Assembly (NCBI GenBank): GCA_030836185.1
Contig: JAURQH010000021.1
Span: 124,001 to 188,000 of the forward strand
Reading direction: 5' to 3'
DNA from: Planctomycetota bacterium
Lineage (GTDB): Bacteria > Planctomycetota > Planctomycetia > Planctomycetales > Planctomycetaceae
DNA: 64,000 nt
Part shown: piece by piece, positions 1 through 8,464 of the stretch
Layout of the letters: the number at the start of each line of letters is the position of its first letter
How positions within the stretch are numbered: position 1 is the first letter of the stretch
Position numbers and translations under genes: made by a program
Notes under the pieces: generated by a model
Databases searched by the model: none
What the model saw: the letters and a program-made list of their open reading frames with translations, nothing else
What the model was told of the DNA's origin: nothing

Positions 1-191
1 CAGAACGATCATCGGCTGACACTTATTAATGAGTATTAATCAATTGTCGTATCATGTATTTTACAGGCAACTTAGCGATGAACAAGGAAATTCACATTTC
101 CTCTTGCCCACGCAATCGATGAGATTAGAATGAACAAATACCGAGTTCGCTTTCTTATTGATGTTACACCACGCAAATGTGGTGATCTTTC

Positions 192-863
192 ATGACTCAC
201 GATAAATTGCGGCGTCAAATTCTGTCTGAAACCGCCCGCCTGTTGATCACTCAGCAGGAAACTCTTGTTGGACGTGCTCGTCTTCGAGCCGCTCGCAAAC
301 TGTACCGAGGCTGGGTGAAACCTGCCGACATGCCCAGCGATCGAGAAATTCATGCGGAATTGGATCGCATGTCGAATTTTCATCAGCCAGCTCCCGAGGA
401 TCGGTTTGCATTATTTCGCCAGTTGTTGATTGCTTTGGAAAAAGTGCAGCAACCCAAGAAAACACATCCCGAAGGAGACGCTCTCAACCACAGTTTGCAG
501 GTTTATGACCTCGTCTGTGACGAAGTTCCCTACGATGAAGAAATGCTGCTGGCGGCACTCTTACACGATGTTGGGAAAGGGATCGATCCAAAAAATCATG
601 TTGAAGCAGGACTCGGTGTCTTGGGAGAAACGATCACCGAACGAACCGCTTGGTTGATTGCCAACTGTCACGAAGCTCGAAAAATCAAAGAAGGCACTAT
701 CGGCATGCGTGCCCGCAAACGACTGCAAGAGTCGGAAAACTACGAAGATATTATTTTGCTGGCAGAAAGTGATCTTCAAGGCTGTCAGGTGGGAGTTTCG
801 ATTCCCGAACTCGATGACGCCTTGGAACATATTCGATCTTTAGAGACAGAGTTTGGTTTGTAA
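192..863 (+). CDS. HD-domain metal-dependent phosphohydrolase
   Basis: A 223-residue soluble protein with the HD-superfamily metal-binding pattern: H100 in DALNHSLQVY, the H125-D126 doublet in LLHDVGKG, H160 in NCHEARK and D194 in AESDLQG. HD proteins of this kind hydrolyse phosphoester bonds of nucleotides or related substrates; the substrate cannot be read from the sequence. The first 90 residues are a basic then amphipathic region without a recognised domain. There is no signal peptide, so it is cytoplasmic. The ATG has only a weak Shine-Dalgarno sequence. It is followed 66 bp downstream by a degenerate receiver protein on the same strand, so the two may be co-transcribed. HD fold certain by motif, role unknown. 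Confidence 0.8.
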   Translation: MTHDKLRRQILSETARLLITQQETLVGRARLRAARKLYRGWVKPADMPSDREIHAELDRMSNFHQPAPEDRFALFRQLLIALEKVQQPKKTHPEGDALNHSLQVYDLVCDEVPYDEEMLLAALLHDVGKGIDPKNHVEAGLGVLGETITERTAWLIANCHEARKIKEGTIGMRARKRLQESENYEDIILLAESDLQGCQVGVSIPELDDALEHIRSLETEFGL

Positions 864-929
864 GAGACACTCAGTACAATCGAGGACTCACCTCGGAATG
901 ATTATTATAAAAACCATAGGAGCCAAGGC

Positions 930-1304
930 GTGTCCAAACGAGTTCTCGATGTCGGTCAATGCAATCCCGACCATTCCTCCCTGAGTCATTTTCTGACCTC
1001 AAATTTCGATGTTCAGGTCGACCGATCCCACGAAATGAATGACACCTTACAGAAGTTGCAATCGAATCAGTACGATCTGGTCATGATCAATCGCAAGCTC
1101 GACCGCGATTATTCGGATGGCATGGAGATCCTTAAAATGATCAAGGCCGATAACACCATGAAAGATGTACCGGTTGTTCTCATCTCAAATTACGAGGACG
1201 CTCAGGAAACCGCCGTCAAAGCGGGTGCAGCCCCCGGCTTCGGGAAAGCCCAATTAAGCGATCCGGCAACTCTCGAAAAAGTCACCGCCATTCTGGGAAG
1301 TTAA
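930..1304 (+). CDS. Degenerate response-regulator receiver (pseudo-receiver) protein
   Basis: A 124-residue stand-alone protein with the alternating beta/alpha pattern of CheY-like receivers: an N-terminal VLDVGQCNPDH strand, DLVMINRKLDRD in the phosphoacceptor position, VPVVLISNY for the fourth strand and a final helix. The usual acidic pair after strand 1 is replaced (GQCN) and the phosphoacceptor Asp is Asn54, so phosphotransfer as in active receivers is not expected. The start is GTG, supported by AGGAG about 7 bases upstream. Pseudo-receivers usually act in protein-protein interaction. It follows the HD hydrolase on the same strand, which is the only context clue. No output domain is present. 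Confidence 0.7.
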   Translation: MSKRVLDVGQCNPDHSSLSHFLTSNFDVQVDRSHEMNDTLQKLQSNQYDLVMINRKLDRDYSDGMEILKMIKADNTMKDVPVVLISNYEDAQETAVKAGAAPGFGKAQLSDPATLEKVTAILGS

Positions 1305-1310
1305 AACGGA

Positions 1311-2267
1311 CTAACTGATCGGCTCAAAGAATCGGCTCAGTTCGTGTTCAAGATCCGAGGGATTAAAGCCGACGACGATTTCAACATCTTCAGTCGTCTG
1401 AGTTCGCATTCGCCGATCAATCACGCTCATCCCACGAGTCAAATCTCCTTGTAACTCGACATCGACATGCTGCATTTCTGTTGTGAGTTGTGCCGGTTCG
1501 GTCACAGCCATCAGTGCGAGCAATTCAGACAACGAGACCCCTTCGACACCCAGATGCGAATGGTGGGCGCGCAAAAAATAGGTAACCAGTTTCTTGAAGA
1601 GCCCTCCCAGAGCGCCCGCAGACTCAAACTGAAATCGATTCAGTTCTTCAAACGAAAACACAAATTGACTCGCCACATCAAGCGGAACCAGTGTTTTTGT
1701 GCAATGAGAATTCATAACCGCGTGAGCCGCATCGGGATCCGCATGAAAATTGAAATCGGCGACCGCCGTTACGTCGCCCGGTCCCTGATTGACGCCACCG
1801 AAACAGACCAAGCGATTCAGTTGTTCCAAAAAATCGGGCATGCGTTCTACGGCTAATTGGACATTCGTTAAAGGGCCAAATGTGAGCAAAGTGATGTCGC
1901 CAGGCGCTTCGCGAACCAAATCCGTCATCAATTTTACGGAATCCTTCAGATGTTGCAGCGAGCTGGCCGGAGGTTCGATCTCTCCCAAACCTCGCGTTCC
2001 GTGTAAATCCACCGGACGCGCGTTGCCTCCGAGCGAATCATACGAAGAGACGGGAATGGGATTTGAACAACATCCCAGTCGTGGCCATTTGACGGGATCG
2101 AGCGATTCGAGAATTGACTGCAAATTACGAGTCGCCTGTTCTCCCGAGACGACCCCTGCCGTTGCGGTCAACGCTAGAACATCCAATCGAGGGTCCGATA
2201 ACGCCAAAGCAATCGCCAGCGCATCACCAATCCCCGGATCCGCATCGATAATCACTTTGTGAGTCAC
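1311..2267 (-). CDS. Nucleoside hydrolase-like (IUNH superfamily) protein
   Basis: A 318-residue cytoplasmic protein starting at a GTG with AGGAA upstream. The N-terminus VIIDADPGIGDALAIAL matches the calcium-binding DxDPGxDD signature of inosine-uridine nucleoside N-ribohydrolases, except that the first residue of the DD pair is Gly. LLTFGPLTNVQLAV and FHADPDAAHAVM are typical later motifs. In the C-terminal third the family's catalytic His-Asp (usually in an L-H-D-P context) appears as SLSELLAL, so the active site looks altered. Family members cleave ribonucleosides to base plus ribose. Fold assignment is strong; activity is uncertain. It is convergent with the preceding gene, with only 6 bp between stops. 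Confidence 0.8.
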   Translation of the reverse strand: MTHKVIIDADPGIGDALAIALALSDPRLDVLALTATAGVVSGEQATRNLQSILESLDPVKWPRLGCCSNPIPVSSYDSLGGNARPVDLHGTRGLGEIEPPASSLQHLKDSVKLMTDLVREAPGDITLLTFGPLTNVQLAVERMPDFLEQLNRLVCFGGVNQGPGDVTAVADFNFHADPDAAHAVMNSHCTKTLVPLDVASQFVFSFEELNRFQFESAGALGGLFKKLVTYFLRAHHSHLGVEGVSLSELLALMAVTEPAQLTTEMQHVDVELQGDLTRGMSVIDRRMRTQTTEDVEIVVGFNPSDLEHELSRFFEPIS

Positions 2268-2468
2268 TGAATTCGTTCCTGAAAACGGAGTGAACTGTAC
2301 GTCTTCATCATACTCGCGAACACCCAGACAGCCAATGGTTGATCATTGAGGTTCTGGAAAAGTCCCCGAACGGCCAATGTACTCTGGGAATTCGCTCTGA
2401 TAGACTACATCTCACCGAAAAATATCATTTGCGGTTTTCGAGACTTGTTTGCGAAAGAGACTCCAGAA

Positions 2469-4775
2469 ATGAATGTTCTGACTCGTTGTTTGCTGGGTTG
2501 CCTCATCACTGTTTCGATAACAGTTGAGGCGGAGGATGATCTCACCTCCAAGTTTGGCTTCGATGGTCTGGAAATCTATAAAATCTCGTTCCGCTCGGGG
2601 AATTTGCTCGCGGGAGATTTTAATCACGATGGCAAGCAGGATGTCCTCGTGATCGATAACAGCAAAAGTCGCATCGATCTGTTTCAGCAAAGTCATCCAG
2701 CAAATAAGAAAGCAGCCAACTCCCCGAATTCGGTGAACGAAATTCTCAATGATGGGCGTTTTGAACATCGTAAACTTCCCGTCGATCATCGCATCTCTTC
2801 GCTCACCGTCGGTGATCTCAATCACGATGGACGAACTGACATCGCCTACATTGGTCTTCCCGACCGACTGATTGTTTTAGTGCAACAAGAGGATGCCAGC
2901 TTTGAAGCGATGCCCGAACAAAGGCTGGCGGGTGTTTCGAGTTCAAGCTGGGCTATTGATGCTGGCGATCTGAATCAGGACGGCAAAGAAGATTTGGTCG
3001 TTCTCGGCAAAGCAGAAACTTGGGTACTGCGACAGTCAGACAAAGGTTTCGAACGCCCTGAAAAACTACTCAATACGTCCGAAAAGCTGGCCATCGCTCG
3101 TATTGTTGATCTCGATGGTGATGGCAGAAACGATCTCTGCTACCTGGCTGCCAACGGTCAAGACACCATCTTCTGTGCACGATTGCAGGATCAGCAAGGC
3201 AAGTTGGGAGCCGAGCTTCAATTCGACGTGAAACGCCAACGCTCACTCACCACCGAAAATATTGACGGTGATCCAGGGGACGAAATTCTCACCATCGATC
3301 CGCTCACCAATCGAGTCAAGGTTCTCAAACTGGTCAAATCGCAACAACAAGCCGGTGAGCTGGCTGGCAAACTTGTCCAATACGGCTTTGGGGGAAGCGA
3401 AGGGGCACGAGACCGTGACCTGGCCATCGGCGACATTGATGCCGATGGAAAAACCGATCTCGTCGCGACCGATCCAGCAGGAGCACAAGTCTTTGTGTTT
3501 CGACAAACAGAAAATGCAGGGCTCGACTTGGGGACTGCATTCCCCGGACTGCAAGGAGCTTCGCAAGTTCGGGTTGGAAAGATCGCTGCCAACATACCAG
3601 CCGCAGTGATTACGCTCAGTTCCAAAGAAAAGTCCATCGGCGTGAGCCACATGAAAGACGGACGATTGTCGATCCCTACCATCTTGCCAACCGACGGTGA
3701 ACCGGTTGCGTTGGAAGTCGCCGACCTCAATCAGGACGGCCTCGATGAGATTGTCTACATAAGCCGAGAGCGCGAAGGGCGATCTTCTAAATATTTCGTC
3801 AAGGCATTGCAACTTGACGGCAGTGATTGGAAACTGATCAATGAAGAAGGAGTGGAAGTCGATCTTTCCTCTTCTCCCGACCGACTCTCGGTGGCCGATT
3901 TGAACCGCGACACTCATCCCGATTTCCTGATCTCACAAGGATCGGAACGCCCGCAATTGATCCTCTTGTCGGACGAGAAAGGACAATTGAAAGTAATCGA
4001 ACCGGCAGAAGGATTCACGCTGGGAACCGTTTATGCCGGGGCCATTTATCTTGGCACCGCAAAGAATCCCGCAGTCGTCGTGTCTCAAGACAATTTTTCC
4101 CGTAGCTTCCAACTCGATGAAAACAATCGCTGGAAACTCCTCGAACAATTCAATGCGAATGAACCGAATGCAAAACTTGCCGGTTCAGTATTACTCAATC
4201 TGGACGGTCAACCGGGTGACGAAATTGTGTTGGTCGATACCGGCGTGAAACGACTCCGAATTCTCCGCAAGGAACAACCCGACCAACAATACACGGCATG
4301 GAAAGAAATTGAACTCGGTGATTTCCCCTTCCGCTTCGCTCGACGAGGTGATCTGAATGGTGATGGTCAGGAAGATTTTCTCTTATTTGGAGGAAGCCGT
4401 TTTGCCGTTCTCTACGCCGGACGAACTGATCCTGAGTTAAAAGAAATTGCCTCCTTTGAAACGGCTCTCGAAAAAGTTTACTTCGCCGACGTGGTGGTCG
4501 GTGATCTCAGTCACGATGACAAGACCGATCTCATTATCCTCGACACCCGATCCCATTATCTGGAAATCCTCGACTACGATGCCGAAGCAGGACTCCGACA
4601 TGCTTTGCACTTCAAAATCTTTGAAGACAAAAGCTTCACCAGCTCTGATGAATCGGGCGGTGCCGAACCGCGCGAAGGCATCGTTGCCGACGTGACGGGT
4701 GACGGCTTGAACGATTTGATTATTCTGGTTCACGACCGCCTGATTGTTTACCCGCAAGATGCGGGCAGTAAGTAA
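2469..4775 (+). CDS. Secreted FG-GAP/VCBS repeat beta-propeller protein
   Basis: I take the ATG at 2469 because it begins a clear signal peptide (MNVLTRCLLGCLITVSITVEA), although the frame is open from 2346. The mature protein of about 745 residues is built of repeated units with Ca2+-binding loops of the D-x-N/D-x-D-G-x-x-D type: GDFNHDGKQD, GDLNHDGRTD, GDLNQDGKED, VDLDGDGRND, GDIDADGKTD, ADLNQDGLDE, GDLNGDGQED, GDLSHDDKTD and VTGDGLND. This is the integrin-like FG-GAP/VCBS propeller fold, probably two consecutive propellers. Such proteins are exported and bind other proteins or polysaccharides. No enzyme domain or dockerin-like sorting signal is visible. Convergent with the sulfatase that follows. 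Confidence 0.85.
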   Translation: MNVLTRCLLGCLITVSITVEAEDDLTSKFGFDGLEIYKISFRSGNLLAGDFNHDGKQDVLVIDNSKSRIDLFQQSHPANKKAANSPNSVNEILNDGRFEHRKLPVDHRISSLTVGDLNHDGRTDIAYIGLPDRLIVLVQQEDASFEAMPEQRLAGVSSSSWAIDAGDLNQDGKEDLVVLGKAETWVLRQSDKGFERPEKLLNTSEKLAIARIVDLDGDGRNDLCYLAANGQDTIFCARLQDQQGKLGAELQFDVKRQRSLTTENIDGDPGDEILTIDPLTNRVKVLKLVKSQQQAGELAGKLVQYGFGGSEGARDRDLAIGDIDADGKTDLVATDPAGAQVFVFRQTENAGLDLGTAFPGLQGASQVRVGKIAANIPAAVITLSSKEKSIGVSHMKDGRLSIPTILPTDGEPVALEVADLNQDGLDEIVYISREREGRSSKYFVKALQLDGSDWKLINEEGVEVDLSSSPDRLSVADLNRDTHPDFLISQGSERPQLILLSDEKGQLKVIEPAEGFTLGTVYAGAIYLGTAKNPAVVVSQDNFSRSFQLDENNRWKLLEQFNANEPNAKLAGSVLLNLDGQPGDEIVLVDTGVKRLRILRKEQPDQQYTAWKEIELGDFPFRFARRGDLNGDGQEDFLLFGGSRFAVLYAGRTDPELKEIASFETALEKVYFADVVVGDLSHDDKTDLIILDTRSHYLEILDYDAEAGLRHALHFKIFEDKSFTSSDESGGAEPREGIVADVTGDGLNDLIILVHDRLIVYPQDAGSK

Positions 4776-4838
4776 ACGGTTTCTATCAAAAGGACGTCGG
4801 TTCTTAGGTGAGTAAACCATTCATCTAAATATCGATGC

Positions 4839-6686
4839 CTACTTCACCAAATATTCCAACCGGCGTTTGACCTCTCCACTTTGCGAGGTCACATCTTTCG
4901 GAGTGATATTAAATTCGTAGCCGAGTGCGTCTCGTAGATAGACAATGTTATTGAGTACTTTCAAATTAATCGTTGGATCTTCGGCTTCTTTCAGAATCCT
5001 CATCAGGTGCGGTTGCGGTTCTTCGGCTTTGATAATCGAAAGAAACACCGTCGCTTGCAGTCGGACCAGTTCATCGTGGCTGTCGAGCTGGCTCCGAATG
5101 GCTTTCTCTAACGAGACAGCTTGATTTCCAAAAGAACAGCAAGCCGTTAATGCCCAATAGACAACACCCGGTTCGGGATCTTTCAGTGCTTCTTTTAATT
5201 TCGGCTCTGCTTCAGCGAACGGCAGCAACGCCAAGTCTCCCTGATTGATGAGATCAACGAGAAATCCTTTACCATCAACGGTAAACTTACGAAAGGGATC
5301 GATCTTAAACTGTTTCATTAACTTGACCATGATGGGTTCAGGAAAGATCGAGAGATCGGGCATTGAACGAACCCGTTTGCCCAGTTTCTCCCGCATGGTG
5401 ATCAGCTTCTCCGCGTAGGCGGGATCATCGGCCAGATTCACGGTTTCATACGGATCATTCGCCAGATCGTACAACGCCTCCGCTGCTTTTGGTTCGAAGA
5501 ACGCCGCTTGGACTGCGTTCAGTTTTCCCGCGTGATACAGCTCCCGCCATTCCTGATAGGCGAGCATCCTGTAACGATAATTGTTCTGTAACCCGTCAGG
5601 ATAATAACTTTGATAATTGCGGTGATACTTCAAATCACCCTTGCGCAATGTCCGCACCATGTCGTATTTCTCATCGAATCGGTCCGCATGGCCGAATGCT
5701 TCATCCCGTGCATTGACCTCCTTCATCGAGACTCCTTCACCCAGAAACGGCTTACCGTCCATATGCTCGGGAACATCCAGACCGGCCAGCTTGATCAAGG
5801 TCGGTCCAAAATCGATAAAGCTCACAAAGCCATCGACGCGCGTGTTGGTTTTCGTATCGACCAAATGTTTGAACTTCTCGGGAACACGCACGACCAATGG
5901 CACATGCAGACCCCGTTCGTTGGCGTAACCCTTCGATCCCGGCAACACACCGCCATGATCGCCGAAGTAGAAAATGAAGGTCTCTTCGAGCAGTCCGTCC
6001 TCTTCGAGCTGCTTGACCAGTTGCCCCACCTTTTGATCAATCGTCTGAATGCGATCATGATAACGGGCGTACGTGTAGCGGAAAGTGGGTGTGTCCGGGT
6101 GGACGGGTGCGATGAAGACCGAGTCAGGATCGGTCTTGGTCTTCTGGTTCTCCATCACCTTTTTGTTGAAGTGTAACGAACTTTCATGCGAATCGGTGAA
6201 AGTTTGCATGTGAAAGAAGGGCTGCGATTTGTCGGGACGATTCCGCCAAGATGACTTACGCGACGATTCGTTCCAGGTGTTCGGTGTCTCTTCCGCGTTG
6301 TAGTCTTTCTTGGAATTGTTGGACGTGTAATAACCGGCGTCATTCAGATACGCGGGAAACATCTTCCACCCCTCGGGCATTGACACGGTATAAATCTTGC
6401 GGTGATATTGTGTCCCCAATCGAGGAGCATAGACGCCGGTGATCAGTGTCGTTCGTGCCACAGAACAAACCGGGCTGTTCGAGAAGGCGTGATTGAAAAT
6501 CAGCCCTTGCTCGGGCAGTTTGGCGATGTTAGGTGTCTCGGCACCATGTTCGTCAAACAGTTTCAAGAAGTGCTTGGAGTTATCTTCTGAAAGGATCCAG
6601 AGGAAATTCGGACGATCTGCCCCCTGTAATGATGAAACGAAACCGAGCACCAGAAACGACAAAACAACGTGACAACGTAGCCGCAT
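4839..6686 (-). CDS. Secreted sulfatase with C-terminal HEAT-like region
   Basis: A type I sulfatase / alkaline-phosphatase-superfamily protein. The ATG at 6686 begins a signal peptide (MRLRCHVVLSFLVLGFVSSL) and has GAGG 5 bases upstream; the frame extends 12 codons further. Metal-binding RPNFLWILSEDNS lies near the mature N-terminus. The cysteine to be converted to formylglycine sits at about residue 74 in SPVCSVARTTLITG, a variant of the canonical C-x-P/A-x-R with Val at position 3. FYFGDHGGVLPGSKG carries the later D-H metal ligands. The last 150 residues (PEPGVVYWAL, HDELVRLQATVFLSII) look like HEAT repeats. Expected to remove sulfate esters from polysaccharides in the periplasm or outside. 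No maturase gene is adjacent. Confidence 0.88.
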   Translation of the reverse strand: MRLRCHVVLSFLVLGFVSSLQGADRPNFLWILSEDNSKHFLKLFDEHGAETPNIAKLPEQGLIFNHAFSNSPVCSVARTTLITGVYAPRLGTQYHRKIYTVSMPEGWKMFPAYLNDAGYYTSNNSKKDYNAEETPNTWNESSRKSSWRNRPDKSQPFFHMQTFTDSHESSLHFNKKVMENQKTKTDPDSVFIAPVHPDTPTFRYTYARYHDRIQTIDQKVGQLVKQLEEDGLLEETFIFYFGDHGGVLPGSKGYANERGLHVPLVVRVPEKFKHLVDTKTNTRVDGFVSFIDFGPTLIKLAGLDVPEHMDGKPFLGEGVSMKEVNARDEAFGHADRFDEKYDMVRTLRKGDLKYHRNYQSYYPDGLQNNYRYRMLAYQEWRELYHAGKLNAVQAAFFEPKAAEALYDLANDPYETVNLADDPAYAEKLITMREKLGKRVRSMPDLSIFPEPIMVKLMKQFKIDPFRKFTVDGKGFLVDLINQGDLALLPFAEAEPKLKEALKDPEPGVVYWALTACCSFGNQAVSLEKAIRSQLDSHDELVRLQATVFLSIIKAEEPQPHLMRILKEAEDPTINLKVLNNIVYLRDALGYEFNITPKDVTSQSGEVKRRLEYLVK

Positions 6687-6838
6687 ATCAACCTCGTCTA
6701 AAATGTGTGTGAATGAAATCATGCTAAGCGGTCAATCTGTCGGATGCTATCGGCAATTTATGTTTGCCAGCATTTGAGGGTGGCTGGCGGACTGAGCGCA
6801 GCGAAGCCCCCAGGGAGTCGCTAAATGATAAAACATTT

Positions 6839-7633
6839 CTAAGGAATTGGCGTGAGCTTAACGACTGAAAAGAACGCACGATGATCGGAAGCCACTGCTT
6901 CATCGAGAACTTTCGTTTCTTCAGTCGTAAAGCGTGACTTCGGTCGGTACAAGATGAAATCAATTTGTCGCGTCGGTTTCTTCACAGGAATTGTCGGCAT
7001 CGATTCGGGATTGGTCCTTGTCCATGATTTATCGAGAATCGAGAGCGTTTTGCTGCCGATGATGTCGTTGAAATCTCCCGCAATGATCATTGGCTGATTG
7101 GGAAGCTTGTTGATCCAATGATTCACATACTTTGATGAAGCAATCCGCTCGGTGTCATCAGGTCGATGATCGAAGTGAGTCGAAATGAACGTGAGATGAT
7201 CCGTCACGCCGGGGATCTCAATCTCTGCGGATAACGCGCCCCGTTGTTCTCCATTTTCATGATTGGGTAAATGATGATTTTGGGACTTCTTGATCGGATA
7301 CTTCGACAAGATGGCGTTGCCATAACTTCCCCCGCCGAACTCGATGTTCGGCCCGAAGACAACCTGCATCTTCGTCAGACTGGCGAGTTCTTTGGCCTGA
7401 TCGACTTTATTTGTCCGTGACGTTTTGTTGTCCACTTCCTGAAGTGCAATTAAATCCGGCTTCACGGCCAGCATCACTTTCGCAATCCGTTCGAGATCGA
7501 GCTTGCCGTCAATTCCTTCGCCGTGATGGATGTTGTACGACAGCACGCGTAAGGTGACCGGTTCGTCGGCTTTTACGCACGAGGACGTGAAAAGGAGGAC
7601 GACGATGAAGAGCAGAGGGATTGTTCGTTGCAT
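6839..7633 (-). CDS. Secreted endonuclease/exonuclease/phosphatase family protein
   Basis: Although the frame is open to 8029, I choose the ATG at 7633 because it starts a lipoprotein-like or Sec signal (MQRTIPLLFIVVLLFTSSC VKA) directly before the conserved domain. The 265-residue product has the EEP-fold signatures VLSYNIHHGEGIDG, DLIALQEVD (metal-binding Glu), STHFDHRPDD, MIIAGDFND (Asp/Asn pair) and the C-terminal catalytic ASDHRAFFSV. Family members hydrolyse phosphodiester bonds in nucleic acids, phosphoinositides or sphingolipids. The Cys after the hydrophobic core could be lipidated (FTSSC), which would anchor it in a membrane. The specific substrate is not determinable. Confidence 0.85.
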   Translation of the reverse strand: MQRTIPLLFIVVLLFTSSCVKADEPVTLRVLSYNIHHGEGIDGKLDLERIAKVMLAVKPDLIALQEVDNKTSRTNKVDQAKELASLTKMQVVFGPNIEFGGGSYGNAILSKYPIKKSQNHHLPNHENGEQRGALSAEIEIPGVTDHLTFISTHFDHRPDDTERIASSKYVNHWINKLPNQPMIIAGDFNDIIGSKTLSILDKSWTRTNPESMPTIPVKKPTRQIDFILYRPKSRFTTEETKVLDEAVASDHRAFFSVVKLTPIP

Positions 7634-7731
7634 CACGGTGTTTCGATTTTCGGTTTGCTGACAGGAGAATTGGTTGATTCGGCGGACGGTTCTTATGCAA
7701 TCATTATGCAGGCTGAACACGTGAATTGCTA

Positions 7732-7800
7732 AACGCTGAACGCCGTTTTCAAGATTTGAAGATTTGGAGATTCGGGGACACACCTTGACCGAATCTTGAC
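7732..7800. repeat. Dispersed structured repeat, copy A (GGGGACACACCT loop)
   Basis: The segment shares the order ACGCTGAA, TTTCAAGA, GAGATT and GGGGACACACCT with 26272-26340. Here the conserved GGGGACACACCT sits in the loop of a hairpin whose arms are AGATTCGG (7768-7775) and CCGAATCT (7789-7796). Copy B has a different, longer stem around the same core. The element lies between genes, and its left flank also carries the words AAGATTTG and CAAATCTT as further nested imperfect arms. REP-like or MITE-like elements have this architecture. Confidence 0.6.
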
Positions 7801-8133
7801 CAAATGTTGAATCAAATCTTCCCGAATCTTGATTCCGAATCTTCCATACTCTTGAGCAAGTGGTTGGCACCCATCGGTTTACGCTGATGACCTCGTTTTG
7901 GTGAGTGGTCACTTTTTCGGGGTGCGCATTTTCCACGTCACGCGAGATCGCTTCCTTTCTCACGTTGCAGCGGTCGTCATTGATGAACAATGAATGACAC
8001 TCAAACCTATCCAATGTGCTTGCGCACAATGGCTATGTGTAAGTCGAATTGCCAAAGATCGATTCGCCGTCAGGCGAACCACGAACGCTAACTCTGGTAC
8101 GAATGAAATTGCAAGATGACTTTTGAGAGACCA

Positions 8134-8276
8134 TTTTTTTGACGCAAAGCCTCGAAGAGCAAACAAACGCAAAGGGTTCATTCTCTTGTTGGGTGGCACT
8201 GGCGGCTTGCCCGCCAGTGAGATGGGAGGGAACCAAATTTAATTCACCGCAGAGTTCGCGGAGGACGCGGAGAAAT
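8134..8276. repeat. Low-complexity dispersed intergenic repeat with internal hairpin
   Basis: Two stretches of short, imperfectly repeated words (GACGCAAAG, AACGCAAAGG at 8141-8176; CACCGCAGAG, GCGGAGGACGCGGAG at 8246-8275) flank a hairpin at 8197-8219 with arms CACTGGCGG and CCGCCAGTG and loop CTTGC. Repeats of this wording are common between genes in environmental bacteria and give rise to spurious frames. No T-tract follows the hairpin, so it does not look like an intrinsic terminator. Confidence 0.5.
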
Positions 8277-8464
8277 GACAAGATGTGTGGCTGGGGATGA
8301 ACGTGGTGAGCCCACGGAGTTTGATGAAAATAATGAGTCTACCAAAACCCCCGCTGTGATGCCCCAATGATCGATGCCCAAAAAATAACTTGCCTCCGCA
8401 GACAATTCTGAGCATGCTATCAAGGTTTCGCACCCTGCCCTCGAATCTGATCAGGACCCCTCTC

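Larger units (their letters stand above)
7634..8464. other. Repeat-rich intergenic region, no supported gene
   Basis: This 831-bp divergent intergenic region contains a structured dispersed repeat (about 7733-7830), a degenerate stretch built of GCAAAGG/GAGG and CGCAGAG/GCGGAG words (about 8134-8276) and a 9-bp hairpin (8197-8219). The open frames through it have no family features and their ends coincide with the repeats, so I regard them as spurious. It must also hold the promoters of the two divergent secreted proteins, but I cannot point to convincing -35/-10 boxes. Confidence 0.6.

Noticed and set aside
2346-2468. Longer N-terminus of the FG-GAP/VCBS protein from 2346
   Set aside because: The extension lacks features of a mature N-terminus and would place the signal peptide internally; 2469 gives a normal signal sequence.
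8033-8281. Open frames over the repeat region downstream of the endonuclease-family gene
   Set aside because: Translations are built of repeat words (Ser/Arg/Leu-rich, typical of the dispersed repeats) and their ends coincide with the repeats.
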